In this document: positions 1 through 6,690 of the stretch, one piece after another
Numbering within the stretch: position 1 is the first letter of the stretch
How the letters are laid out: the number at the start of each line of letters is the position of its first letter
NCBI GenBank assembly: GCA_963624095.1
Contig: CAVFNZ010000024.1
Coordinates: 1 to 25,198, forward strand
From: Phocaeicola_A sp963624095
GTDB lineage: Bacteria > Bacteroidota > Bacteroidia > Bacteroidales > Bacteroidaceae
DNA length: 25,198 bases
Reading direction: 5' to 3'
Notes under the pieces: model-generated
What the model was told of the DNA's origin: nothing
The model's database searches: none
The model's input: only the letters and a program-made list of their open reading frames with translations
Made by a program: the position numbers and the translations under genes

Positions 1-681
1 GTGAGCGGTGACGAGGCCAACTCTTTCTATCACGACGCACACAATCTTGCAGGAAAGTGTGACTACGTGATGGCCAATCCGCCCTTCAATGTGGACAAGG
101 TGAAGGCGGAGAGCGCACAGAGTGCAGGGCGATTGCCATTCGGACTGCCGGGCGTGAACGCCAAGACCAAGGAGATAGGCAACGCCAACTACCTTTGGAT
201 AAGTTATTTCTACGCTTACCTCAACCCCACGGGACGTGCCGGGTTCGTGATGGCCTCATCGGCAACGGACAGCAGCAACAAAGACCGCGACATCCGTGAA
301 AGGCTCGTCAACACGGGTGACGTGGATGTGATGGTGTCCGTGGGTAACAACTTTTTCTACACCCTCTCGCTGCCCTGCTCGCTATGGTTCTTCGACCGCA
401 ACAAGCGGCGAGAAATCAGAGATAAGGTGCTCTTCATCGATGCACGCAACTACTACACCATAGTGGACCGCACACTCAACGAGTGGACGGAGTGGCAACT
501 GCGCAACCTACAGGCCATCGTGCATCTCTATCGGGGCGAGACTGACAAATATCGGGTGCTCATTTGTGACTATCAGAAAGTCATCAACGACCATGCCGAG
601 AAATATGACAGTGCCGTATGGCATCAGGAGGACATGACCTTTGAAAAGGCACTCGCTGCCGCAATTACTCCTCGTGGCTGA
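1..681 (+). pseudogene. hsdM: Type I restriction-modification DNA methyltransferase subunit (HsdM), fragment
   Basis: This is the middle part of an HsdM N6-adenine methyltransferase, which normally works with HsdS (and HsdR) to methylate a split recognition site. The catalytic NPPF motif sits at about residues 26-29 (VMANPPFNVDKV), followed by typical HsdM blocks: PFGLPG, NANYLWISYFY, GRAGFVMASSATDSS, VDVMVSVGNNFFYTLSLPCSLWFFDR and VLFIDARNYY. The 5' half, with the SAM-binding motif, lies outside the window, so position 1 is a window edge and not a real start. The frame stops at 679-681, before the usual HsdM C-terminal region, and the reading continues in another frame as HsdR. I infer a deletion and/or frameshift, so the gene is called broken. 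The HsdM identity is secure; the pseudogene state is likely but depends on sequence left of the window. Confidence 0.85.
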
Positions 682-1775
682 AGGACATAAAACTGCGCTA
701 TCGCCAAGCATTGGCCGACTACACCGCCAACCCCGATGGCGGCGGACAAGGGAACGACCCGACGGTGGATAAGACGGAACTTATCAAGCACGTCATTGAA
801 ATCATCACAGCGGCGGAAGAATACTTGCACGGCCACGGCTTCGAACTTCAACAACTCATAGGCGCAGAGTCGTTTGAGAAACTGGCATTGCTTAAACAAG
901 CTGCCAACGCCATGTGCGAGACGGTGGCAATACGCAAATCGTTCTGCACCTTTGCCACCACACTGCTGAAGCTCTGGAAATATCTCGACCATGAGGATAT
1001 CACGGCGGAGATGAAACAAAAGAAGGACGGCATAGAAGCCATTTGGAAAGAACTGCAAAAGAAACGCAAGCACTCGGACATTACCGACTTGAGCGTAGCT
1101 ATCAACAATATTGTGAACGAGCATCTGGAAGTCGATGAAAGCATCGGTAAATTGAAGACCGCCGAAAGTAAACGCTTTGACATAAGCGGCATTGATTTCG
1201 AACTTTTGAGGCGCGAGTTCGCCAAGAGTAAGGAAAAGAATCTTTTACTGCGTGATATCGAGGAACTGTTGCAGGAACGGTTAGCTCAGATGATAGCTGA
1301 GAACCCATCGAGAATCAACTTCTACGAACGCTATCAGGAAATAATCAAATCATACAATCAAGAGCAGAACCGCGCGGCCATAGAAAAGTTATTTGAGGAG
1401 CTGATGAAACTGTCTCATTCACTCACAGAGGAACAGAAACGCTGTGCACATGAGGGGTTCGAGAATGATGAGGAAGCACTTGCAGTGTATGACCTCCTCT
1501 TGAAGGAGAATCTTTCAAAGAAAGAAATCGAAAGGTTGAAAGCCACTGCGAAGGAGTTGCTCGAAAAGATAAAGGCAGAACTGAAGGACATGGATCATCC
1601 ATTCGAGAAAACCGTGACAAAGGCTTCGATTATCGTCACCATACGAGACACACTATGGAGGGAACTCCCTGACAGCTATTTTTCTGAAGGTAATCTCGAA
1701 ACCTACCGCAACCGTGTTTATAACTATGTGAGCCAAAGATATAGTGCGCCAATCCAAGCTCATAACCCGTCCTAA
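645..1775 (+). pseudogene. hsdR: Type I restriction endonuclease subunit R (HsdR), C-terminal remnant
   Basis: Frame 3 is open from 645 (after a TGA at 642-644) to the TAA ending at 1775. From about 690 the product matches only the C-terminal, helix-rich part of HsdR: a YRQALADYT segment, HGFELQQLI, then the charged tail with RFDISGIDFELLRREF, LLLRDIEELLQERLAQMIAENP and a final VYNYVSQRY. The nuclease (PD-ExK) and SF2 helicase motor domains that occupy roughly the first two thirds of an HsdR are absent. No convincing start is visible; a TTG at 711 is only the first possible initiator in the frame. The fragment abuts the HsdM fragment in a different frame, which is best explained by a deletion that removed the HsdM end, hsdS and the HsdR front. 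Residues around 663-690 (YSSWLKDI) could belong to either parent. Confidence 0.8.
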
Positions 1776-1795
1776 ACGCAAATTCCCTTTGGCTC

Positions 1796-2617
1796 TCACG
1801 AGTTGCGAACCGCAAACCGGACGTAGGCGCGGTCGTCGAAGCTGTGGTTGCCTTCGACGAGCCCTTTGGTGGCAATGAAGGTGCGGACGTTTTGCGGGTC
1901 GTTGGCGAGCTGTGAGGCGAGGGCGGTCTCGCTTGCGGCCAAAGTGGGTAACAGGGTGGGGTAGCCGTCACTCGCCAGAACAATCTCTATGGACGACGCT
2001 CCGGTGGACGCTTGCGACGGTGCGCAGGGAATCACCCTCACGCCATCCGGGTAGATGGGGAATCCGTCGATGACGGCATACCGGCGGTTCTGTCCTTCGG
2101 TGATGGCTTCCACGAGCAGGGGCTCAATCGCCTTGCGGGCTTCCACGGGTGGCATCCCTTGCCGGATGAGCTCCGCCCGCCGGTCGGCTATCCGCTCCTC
2201 GTAGGGCTTGGGGTTCTCGTAGAGCACTCCGTTGACCAACGCTTGACAGTCGCCCACCATCCACACCTCTTGGCGCAGTCGACTGTAGACAACGGCGGAG
2301 GCGGTGAGCCGATCTACGGGGTTGGCTCGCATCCGCTCCGTCACCCCGGCTTGTTCGTATACCTTATTTATATAGGACGTAACGCCTTGGCAGAATTCGG
2401 CGACTGTAGCGTCAGCCTTCAGCTCCTCCCGCATAAACGTCGTCGTGAGTAGGGTGGCGTAACGCCCGTTTTTCATCGTAGGCGACAGGTGTAGCGGTGT
2501 CTTGCTGGTGCTCCCGTCAATCACGGCGATGAAATCCTCCGTCACCACGAGGGCATCCTCGCATTCCGCCTCGTCCTTCTTCCCTTGGATATAACTCTCT
2601 ATAACTGTCGTTTCCAT
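1796..2617 (-). CDS. PP2C-like (PPM family) protein phosphatase, putative
   Basis: The product is about 273 aa with scattered PPM/PP2C phosphatase signatures: an acidic ED pair then VIDGST at residues 33-38 (the metal-binding first motif), VGDC at 121-124, ASDGY at 215-219 and DDRAYV at 261-266 near the C-terminus. In PPM enzymes these Asp residues bind two metal ions for Ser/Thr dephosphorylation. A segment of about 55 residues (roughly 130-185, rich in E, R and A) separates the GDC motif from the rest. No signal peptide or membrane segment is visible, so it is probably cytoplasmic. I chose the ATG at 2617, which has GGGAG just upstream and leaves a normal leader; the ATG at 2653 would lie only about 8 nt from the predicted transcription start. 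The substrate is unknown. It is convergent with the hsdR remnant, 20 nt away. Confidence 0.65.
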   Translation of the reverse strand: METTVIESYIQGKKDEAECEDALVVTEDFIAVIDGSTSKTPLHLSPTMKNGRYATLLTTTFMREELKADATVAEFCQGVTSYINKVYEQAGVTERMRANPVDRLTASAVVYSRLRQEVWMVGDCQALVNGVLYENPKPYEERIADRRAELIRQGMPPVEARKAIEPLLVEAITEGQNRRYAVIDGFPIYPDGVRVIPCAPSQASTGASSIEIVLASDGYPTLLPTLAASETALASQLANDPQNVRTFIATKGLVEGNHSFDDRAYVRFAVRNS

Positions 2618-2663
2618 TTCTCCCAATTGTTGCAATCCGTTCGCTGCTGCCATACGGGCGATT

Positions 2664-2697
2664 GCAAAGATAGTGCAAATCGAACACAGAATATCAA
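2664..2697 (-). promoter_or_regulatory. Predicted promoter of the PP2C-like gene (inside repeat copy A)
   Basis: The minus strand carries TATCTTTG (Bacteroidetes -7 consensus TAnnTTTG) next to 2664, with TTG at 2697-2695 22 nt upstream as the -33 element. That TTG is the right arm of the repeat palindrome, so a protein bound to the palindrome would cover the -33 box. Transcription should begin near 2660. Confidence 0.6.
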
Positions 2698-2740
2698 GCT
2701 TGCTTGAAATATTATGTTGAGATGCAGCCTATCTTATCTA
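2664..2740 (-). repeat. Palindrome-bearing promoter repeat, copy A
   Basis: Read on the minus strand, this copy begins TAGATAAGATAGGCTGCATC and ends with the -7 box TATCTTTGC. About 60 of 66 positions match copy B (5533-5597), and it also matches copy C (5846-5911). It carries the palindrome CAAGC-AA-GCTTG within an AT-rich frame, then TTCGATTTGC, then the -7 box. It lies directly upstream of the PP2C-like gene and points toward it. Confidence 0.85.
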
Positions 2741-2895
2741 AAGGTATGAAATTATTCTTATTCGCCAATTAGTACTTGCCACATGGCTTGATTTCTCTTG
2801 AATGTTATTCATGACATCGGGCGTTCCCTCATGAACGTAAAGTTCTGAAGTCATCCAAAAAGGCGGGTTCTTTTTCGTTATTTGCCAAAAAGAGG

Positions 2896-2904
2896 TAACT
2901 TTGC
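2896..2904 (+). promoter_or_regulatory. Predicted promoter of panB
   Basis: TAACTTTGC matches the Bacteroidetes -7 box TAnnTTTG and lies 24 nt before the panB ATG. The -33 element is weak: a T-rich run at about 2868-2876 is the best candidate. Confidence 0.55.
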
Positions 2905-2928
2905 GGCCGAAATCAAATACTGAAGAAG

Positions 2929-3750
2929 ATGACTGGATACATTTCGGATGACTCACGCAAGGTGACGACTCATCGTTTGTTTGAAATGAAACAGCGTGGC
3001 GAGAAAATCTCCATGCTTACCTCATACGATTACACCACCGCTCAGATTGTCGACGGTGCCGGAGTGGACGTGATTCTGGTGGGCGACTCCGCCTCCAACG
3101 TCATGGCCGGAAACGTGACGACCCTGCCCATCACGCTCGACCAGATGATTTATCACGGCAAGTCCGTGGTGCGTGGCGTCAAACGCGCCTTGGTGGTTGT
3201 GGACATGCCTTTCGGCTCTTACCAAGGGAACGAGATGGAAGGTCTCGCCTCCGCCATCCGCATCATGAAGGAGAGCCATGCCGACGCGCTGAAACTGGAG
3301 GGCGGTGAGGAGGTCATCGATACGGTGAAGCGTATCATCTCCGCCGGCATTCCCGTGATGGGACACCTCGGCCTGATGCCGCAGTCCATCAACAAGTACG
3401 GCACCTACACGGTGCGAGCCAAGGATGAGGCCGAGGCGGAGAAGCTCGTCAAAGACGCGCACTTGCTCGAAGAGGCCGGATGTTTCGGACTGGTGCTGGA
3501 GAAAATCCCGGCGGCCTTGGCGGAGCGTGTCGCCAAGGAGCTGAGTATCCCCGTGATTGGCATCGGTGCCGGTGGCGGTGTGGACGGGCAAGTGCTCGTC
3601 GTCGCGGACATGTTGGGTATGACGAAAGGTTTCAGTCCACGCTTCTTGCGTCGCTACGCGGACTTGAACGAGGTGATGACCAACGCCATTGGCCGGTACG
3701 TGAAAGACGTGAAGGAGTGCGACTTCCCCTCCAAGGACGAACAATATTGA
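2929..3750 (+). CDS. panB: 3-methyl-2-oxobutanoate hydroxymethyltransferase (PanB)
   Basis: PanB transfers a hydroxymethyl group from 5,10-methylene-tetrahydrofolate to 2-oxoisovalerate, giving ketopantoate, the first committed step of pantothenate and CoA synthesis in the cytoplasm. The 273-aa product has the family length and motifs: MLTSYDYTTAQ (residues 29-39), VGDSASNVMAG (51-61) with metal ligand D53, VVDMPFGSYQ with D92, ALKLEGGEE with K122 and E124, MGHLGLMPQS (144-153), the catalytic-type Glu in VLEKIP (E191), and GIGAGGGVDGQVLV (211-224). The ATG follows a clear promoter box and begins exactly where homologues begin. An MFS transporter follows 76 nt downstream and may be cotranscribed. 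panC and panD are not in the window. I see no anomaly. Confidence 0.97.
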   Translation: MTGYISDDSRKVTTHRLFEMKQRGEKISMLTSYDYTTAQIVDGAGVDVILVGDSASNVMAGNVTTLPITLDQMIYHGKSVVRGVKRALVVVDMPFGSYQGNEMEGLASAIRIMKESHADALKLEGGEEVIDTVKRIISAGIPVMGHLGLMPQSINKYGTYTVRAKDEAEAEKLVKDAHLLEEAGCFGLVLEKIPAALAERVAKELSIPVIGIGAGGGVDGQVLVVADMLGMTKGFSPRFLRRYADLNEVMTNAIGRYVKDVKECDFPSKDEQY

Positions 3751-3826
3751 TGCTCCTATAATAATAAGGTATGGAATTCGTTCCCGTTTGTCTCGGCAAA
3801 TAGGGAGAACCCGAAAAGAGAGAATA

Positions 3827-4975
3827 ATGAACACTGCCCAGTTGTGGTCGTCTAACTTCAGACGCATAAGCCTCGCGAACTTCCTGTTGTCGGTCGCCTT
3901 GTACATGCTTTGGCCCGTGTTGCCGCTGTGGATGATGCAACGCTACGGCGCGAGTCCGTTGTGTGCCGGGGGCGTTGTCGCCTCGTTCGGCTTGGCTGTC
4001 TACCTGTCCGGACCGGTCATCTCTTACCTTGTCGATGCTTTCAGACGTAAAACCGTTTGTCTGCTGGGCGTGTTGGTGGTCGCGTTGACTACCGCGGGCT
4101 ATGTGTTCGCGCAAAGTCTCCTCCTTATTCTCGTTCTGCGCCTGTTGCAAGGTGCGATGGCCGGACTGAACTCAATGGCCTCCGGCGGAACGTTGGTGAT
4201 AGACATCTCCCAATCGCCTTACCGCACGAAGGCCAACCTCGTCTATAGCTGGAGCGCGCGGTTAGGCTTGGCGGTGGGGCCGTTCGTGGGACTGATTCTT
4301 CAGGACTTTTTCCCGCTGCAAACCATTCTGTTCGTTTCCGCAGGATTGAGCTTGGCGGCTCTTGGCCTTGTCTTTTTGCTGCACATTCCCTTTCGGGCTC
4401 CCTTGTCCCCACCCCTGTTCTCGTTGGACCGTTTCCTGCTTTCCAACGGCTGGCTGATGTTCGTCAACCTGTTGCTCATCGCCGTTCCTACGGGCATTTT
4501 GCTCGGAATGATTCAATCGTATGTTTTCTTCGGTGTGTTGATAATTGGTTTCCTGCTCGCCATTCTGGCGTTGCGCTTCGTCTTCACCGATGCGGACATC
4601 CGCTCCGAGGTGGTGAGTGGGCTCATCCTCTACGGTTGTGCCATGTTGCTGCAAATCTCCCATCACAAAGAGGTGGCTTTCTATACCTCCGCCATCCTGG
4701 TGGGATTGGGGCTCGGACTCATACTGCCCAAGCTGCAATACTTCTTCATCGAACTTTCCGAACATTGTGAACGCGGGTCGGCCAACAACATGTACTACCT
4801 GGGTTGGGAACTCGGCATCGCCACAGGCTTCTTCATCGGATTTGGATGTATAGCGGACTCGTGGATGAAGTCGACAACCTATGGCTACCTGATTGTGCTG
4901 ATACTCTTGATTGTCGCCCTCGGTACCTATCTGCTGCTCGTTCATCCCTGGTTCATGAGACACAAACGCAGGTAA
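3827..4975 (+). CDS. Major facilitator superfamily (MFS) transporter
   Basis: The 382-aa product is very hydrophobic and has the pattern of about 12 transmembrane helices in two halves. The MFS loop between helices 2 and 3 is recognisable as YLVDAFRRKTVCLLG, and further helices end with a basic tail (FMRHKRR). The ATG at 3827 (MNTAQLW) was preferred over an upstream TTG at 3788 because it is preceded by an A/G-rich stretch and puts the first helix at a normal distance from the N-terminus. It lies 76 nt after panB in the same direction, so it could be cotranscribed, but that does not establish a pantothenate-related substrate. The general family is clear; whether it imports or exports, and what, cannot be read from the sequence. 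It converges with the HPPK-like gene. Confidence 0.85.
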   Translation: MNTAQLWSSNFRRISLANFLLSVALYMLWPVLPLWMMQRYGASPLCAGGVVASFGLAVYLSGPVISYLVDAFRRKTVCLLGVLVVALTTAGYVFAQSLLLILVLRLLQGAMAGLNSMASGGTLVIDISQSPYRTKANLVYSWSARLGLAVGPFVGLILQDFFPLQTILFVSAGLSLAALGLVFLLHIPFRAPLSPPLFSLDRFLLSNGWLMFVNLLLIAVPTGILLGMIQSYVFFGVLIIGFLLAILALRFVFTDADIRSEVVSGLILYGCAMLLQISHHKEVAFYTSAILVGLGLGLILPKLQYFFIELSEHCERGSANNMYYLGWELGIATGFFIGFGCIADSWMKSTTYGYLIVLILLIVALGTYLLLVHPWFMRHKRR

Positions 4976-5067
4976 ACCCTGCAAGCTAACAAGCCTTCAC
5001 GATTCAACTCCGACTTACTCCTTCCGCAAAGGACGAGATTCCGTTTCGGGCTGTCGAGTTCTGGAGC

Positions 5068-5466
5068 TCAGGCAGAAGGCGTTGGGAGAATCCCTAACTC
5101 CTCCATCCCACTGATTACGTATTCCCGTTTCAGATCATCGGGTTTCAGTGTCTGTTGGCCGTAAGTCAGCAAGTCAATGTCCATGTGGATAAACCCATTG
5201 ACCTTGTCCTTGGATGGCAGGGCACATGCTTCCTCTATCGCTTTCAGTAAACTTTTCACCTCAGCTGGCTGCAACGAAGTGCGCAACACCGCCGTTTGGT
5301 TGGTGAAGAGGCTTGGGTTGCTCATCCCGATGGGCTCGGTGCGCAGTGGGGTGGAGAAGCGGATATCGGGGAAGTGCTCGCGTAGCAGCGTCCTCGCCTT
5401 CAACAGGTTCAGTGAGGCATCCGTGTTGGACCCGAGCGACAGGAGGCAGTGTTCTTTTGTTTGCAT
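5068..5466 (-). CDS. HPPK-like protein (FolK family), short and divergent
   Basis: The 132-aa product starts like 6-hydroxymethyl-7,8-dihydropterin pyrophosphokinase, the enzyme that activates pterin for folate synthesis. It shows CLLSLGSNTDASLNLL at the N-terminus, RTEPIGMSNPSLFTNQTAVLRT (about 42-63), and MDIDLLTYG (95-103) with the metal-binding pair D96 and D98. However, the usual R-x-R...WGPR block before the DxD is replaced by SKDKVNGFIH, and the usual C-terminal arm (PHP-like, ERxFVL...PL.EI) is missing, so it is about 25-30 residues short. It may be a non-catalytic or altered HPPK paralogue; a true folK may exist elsewhere. The ATG at 5466 aligns with HPPK starts; an in-frame upstream ATG at 5508 would add 14 unconserved residues. 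It converges with the MFS gene. Confidence 0.75.
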   Translation of the reverse strand: MQTKEHCLLSLGSNTDASLNLLKARTLLREHFPDIRFSTPLRTEPIGMSNPSLFTNQTAVLRTSLQPAEVKSLLKAIEEACALPSKDKVNGFIHMDIDLLTYGQQTLKPDDLKREYVISGMEELGILPTPSA

Positions 5467-5532
5467 GACGGCTTTGTTTCTGCCGCAAAATAAGAACAAA
5501 TGCTCCAATCTTCAAAATCCTTGCGTTATCTT

Positions 5533-5597
5533 TAGATAAGATAAGCTGCATCTCAGCATAATATTCAAGTAAACTTGATATTCTGCCTTCGATTTGC
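5533..5597 (+). repeat. Palindrome-bearing promoter repeat, copy B (-7 box lost)
   Basis: It begins TAGATAAGATAAGCTGCATC and ends TTCGATTTGC. It matches copies A and C, but its palindrome is CAAGT-AA-ACTTG where A and C have CAAGC-AA-GCTTG, so both arms changed together. After GATTTGC the other copies read on to TATCTTTGC, whereas this copy reads GTTGCCTTC, so no TAnnTTTG box remains. It points toward kdsB, about 340 bp upstream of that gene. Confidence 0.85.
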
Positions 5598-5686
5598 GTT
5601 GCCTTCAGCTTACGTTCAACCACTAAGAGGATACCATCAACCGGTAAGACCGAATGAACGGGCAGAGACATATAGCCTCATGCCCC

Positions 5687-5774
5687 GTCCTGGTTAGTTG
5701 GTACGCCAGTCCTGGCTATTCGGTACTGCAGTCCCGATTAGTCGGTACGCCAGTCCTGGTTGGTCGGTACAAAA
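5687..5774 (+). repeat. Four tandem 22-bp repeats
   Basis: Units run 5687-5708, 5709-5730, 5731-5752 and 5753-5774 with no spacers. Each begins GTCCTGG (GTCCCGA in unit 3), has TTAGTCGGTAC or a close variant in the middle, and units 1 and 3 end GCCA. The last unit degenerates to AAAA at its end. The unit length is not a multiple of three, which argues against a coding repeat. The array sits between repeat copies B and C, upstream of kdsB. Confidence 0.85.
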
Positions 5775-5845
5775 AGGAGTACTGGTCGCAGGGGGCGGTG
5801 GAAGGTGTCGCTCTTGCAGCTAAAGTTAGAATAACGAAGAGGGAG

Positions 5846-5911
5846 AAGCTGCATCTCAGCAAAATAATCAAGCAAGCTTGATATTCTGCCTTCGATTTGC
5901 ATTATCTTTGC
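5846..5911 (+). repeat. Palindrome-bearing promoter repeat, copy C
   Basis: It reads AAGCTGCATCTCAGC, an AT-rich stretch, then ATCAAGC-AA-GCTTGAT, ATTCTGCCTTCGATTTGC and finally TATCTTTGC. It differs from copy B at about 4 of 55 positions before the -7 box. It lacks the TAGATAAGAT head found in copies A and B. It ends 24 nt before the kdsB ATG and points toward it. Confidence 0.85.
5878..5911 (+). promoter_or_regulatory. Predicted promoter of kdsB (inside repeat copy C)
   Basis: TATCTTTGC at 5903-5911 matches the -7 box TAnnTTTG, with TTG at 5878-5880 22 nt upstream as the -33 element. As in copy A, that TTG is part of the right arm of the palindrome, so the palindrome could act as an operator. 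Transcription should start near 5915. Confidence 0.6.
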
Positions 5912-5934
5912 ATCGTTATAATAAACGGATTACT

Positions 5935-6690
5935 ATGAAATTTATCGGAATTATCCCTGCAAGGTACGCTTCCACCCGTTTCCCGGCGAAACCGCTGGCG
6001 GTGTTGGGCGGAAAGAGCGTGATACAACGAGTGTATGAACAGGTGAAGAAATCACTGGACGAAGTTTATGTCGCGACGGACAATGACTTGATTAAAGACG
6101 CTGTGCTCGGATTCGGCGGAAAGGTGGTGATGACCTCCGTCAACCATCGCAGCGGGACGGACCGCTGCTACGAAGCCTATTGCAAAGTGGGCAGTGGCTA
6201 CGATGTGGTGGTCAACATTCAGGGTGACGAACCCTTTATCCAACCCTCGCAGATAGAGGAACTGAAACATTGCTTTGATGACGCGTCCACACAGATAGCC
6301 ACCTTGGCAAAGCCCTTCCGCGAGGCGGACGGCAAAGAGGCTCTCTTCAATCCCAACTCACCGAAAGTGGTGATGGACAAAGACCATCGGGCACTCTACT
6401 TCAGTCGCTCCGTGATTCCCTATGTGCGCAACGCTGAGCCGACGGAATGGCTGAAGCGTCACACCTATTACAAACACATCGGCCTCTACGCCTACCGGGC
6501 TGACACGTTGCGCGAAGTGACTTCGATGCCGCAATCATCGTTGGAGCTGGCCGAGTCGCTGGAACAACTGCGCTGGCTCGAAAACGGATACGTCATCAAA
6601 GTCGGCATTACGGAGATAGAGACAATCGGCATCGATACGCCGGAAGACTTGGCCAAGGCTGAACAGTTCCTGAAAGACCATGCTGAATAG
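5935..6690 (+). CDS. kdsB: 3-deoxy-manno-octulosonate cytidylyltransferase (KdsB)
   Basis: KdsB activates Kdo with CTP to CMP-Kdo for the inner core of lipopolysaccharide, so the host is Gram-negative. The 251-aa product has the family length and its signatures: IIPARYASTRFPAKPL at the N-terminus (nucleotide binding), SGTDR, VVNIQGDEPFI, KHIGLYAYR, ESLEQLRWLENGY and ETIGIDTPEDL near the end. The ATG at 5935 fits both the family start and the promoter in repeat copy C; the open frame extends upstream to 5878 only through the repeat. The 3' end overlaps the next gene by 11 nt, suggesting translational coupling with the M16-like protein. Nothing in the product looks abnormal. Confidence 0.97.
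   Translation: MKFIGIIPARYASTRFPAKPLAVLGGKSVIQRVYEQVKKSLDEVYVATDNDLIKDAVLGFGGKVVMTSVNHRSGTDRCYEAYCKVGSGYDVVVNIQGDEPFIQPSQIEELKHCFDDASTQIATLAKPFREADGKEALFNPNSPKVVMDKDHRALYFSRSVIPYVRNAEPTEWLKRHTYYKHIGLYAYRADTLREVTSMPQSSLELAESLEQLRWLENGYVIKVGITEIETIGIDTPEDLAKAEQFLKDHAE

Larger units (their letters stand above)
2618..2928. other. Divergent intergenic region between the PP2C-like gene and panB
   Basis: These 311 bases hold repeat copy A and the PP2C-like promoter on the left (2664-2740) and a panB promoter box on the right (2896-2904). I see no credible gene, RNA or riboswitch in the stretch between about 2745 and 2890; a minus-strand frame across it has no recognisable protein features. Confidence 0.6.
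5467..5934. other. Repeat-rich intergenic region between the HPPK-like gene and kdsB
   Basis: This 468-base region holds repeat copy B (5533-5597), a four-unit 22-bp tandem array (5687-5774), and repeat copy C with the kdsB promoter (5846-5911). Between 5598 and 5686 and between 5775 and 5845 I see no gene or RNA. A 75-codon frame at 5654-5881 crosses the array but shows no protein-like features. Minus-strand TTATTTTGC close to 5490 could be a weak promoter for the HPPK-like gene. Confidence 0.6.

Noticed and set aside
3022..3906. 294-codon minus-strand open frame opposite panB
   Set aside because: It is a shadow of panB: His-rich, no motif, and it runs across the panB/MFS junction.
5687..5774. 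CRISPR array
   Set aside because: The units are contiguous with no spacers, are only 22 bp, and no cas gene is in the window.
5654..5881. 75-codon open frame across the 22-bp array
   Set aside because: The repeat period is not a multiple of three, the frame runs into promoter repeat copy C, and no family resemblance or start signal is visible.
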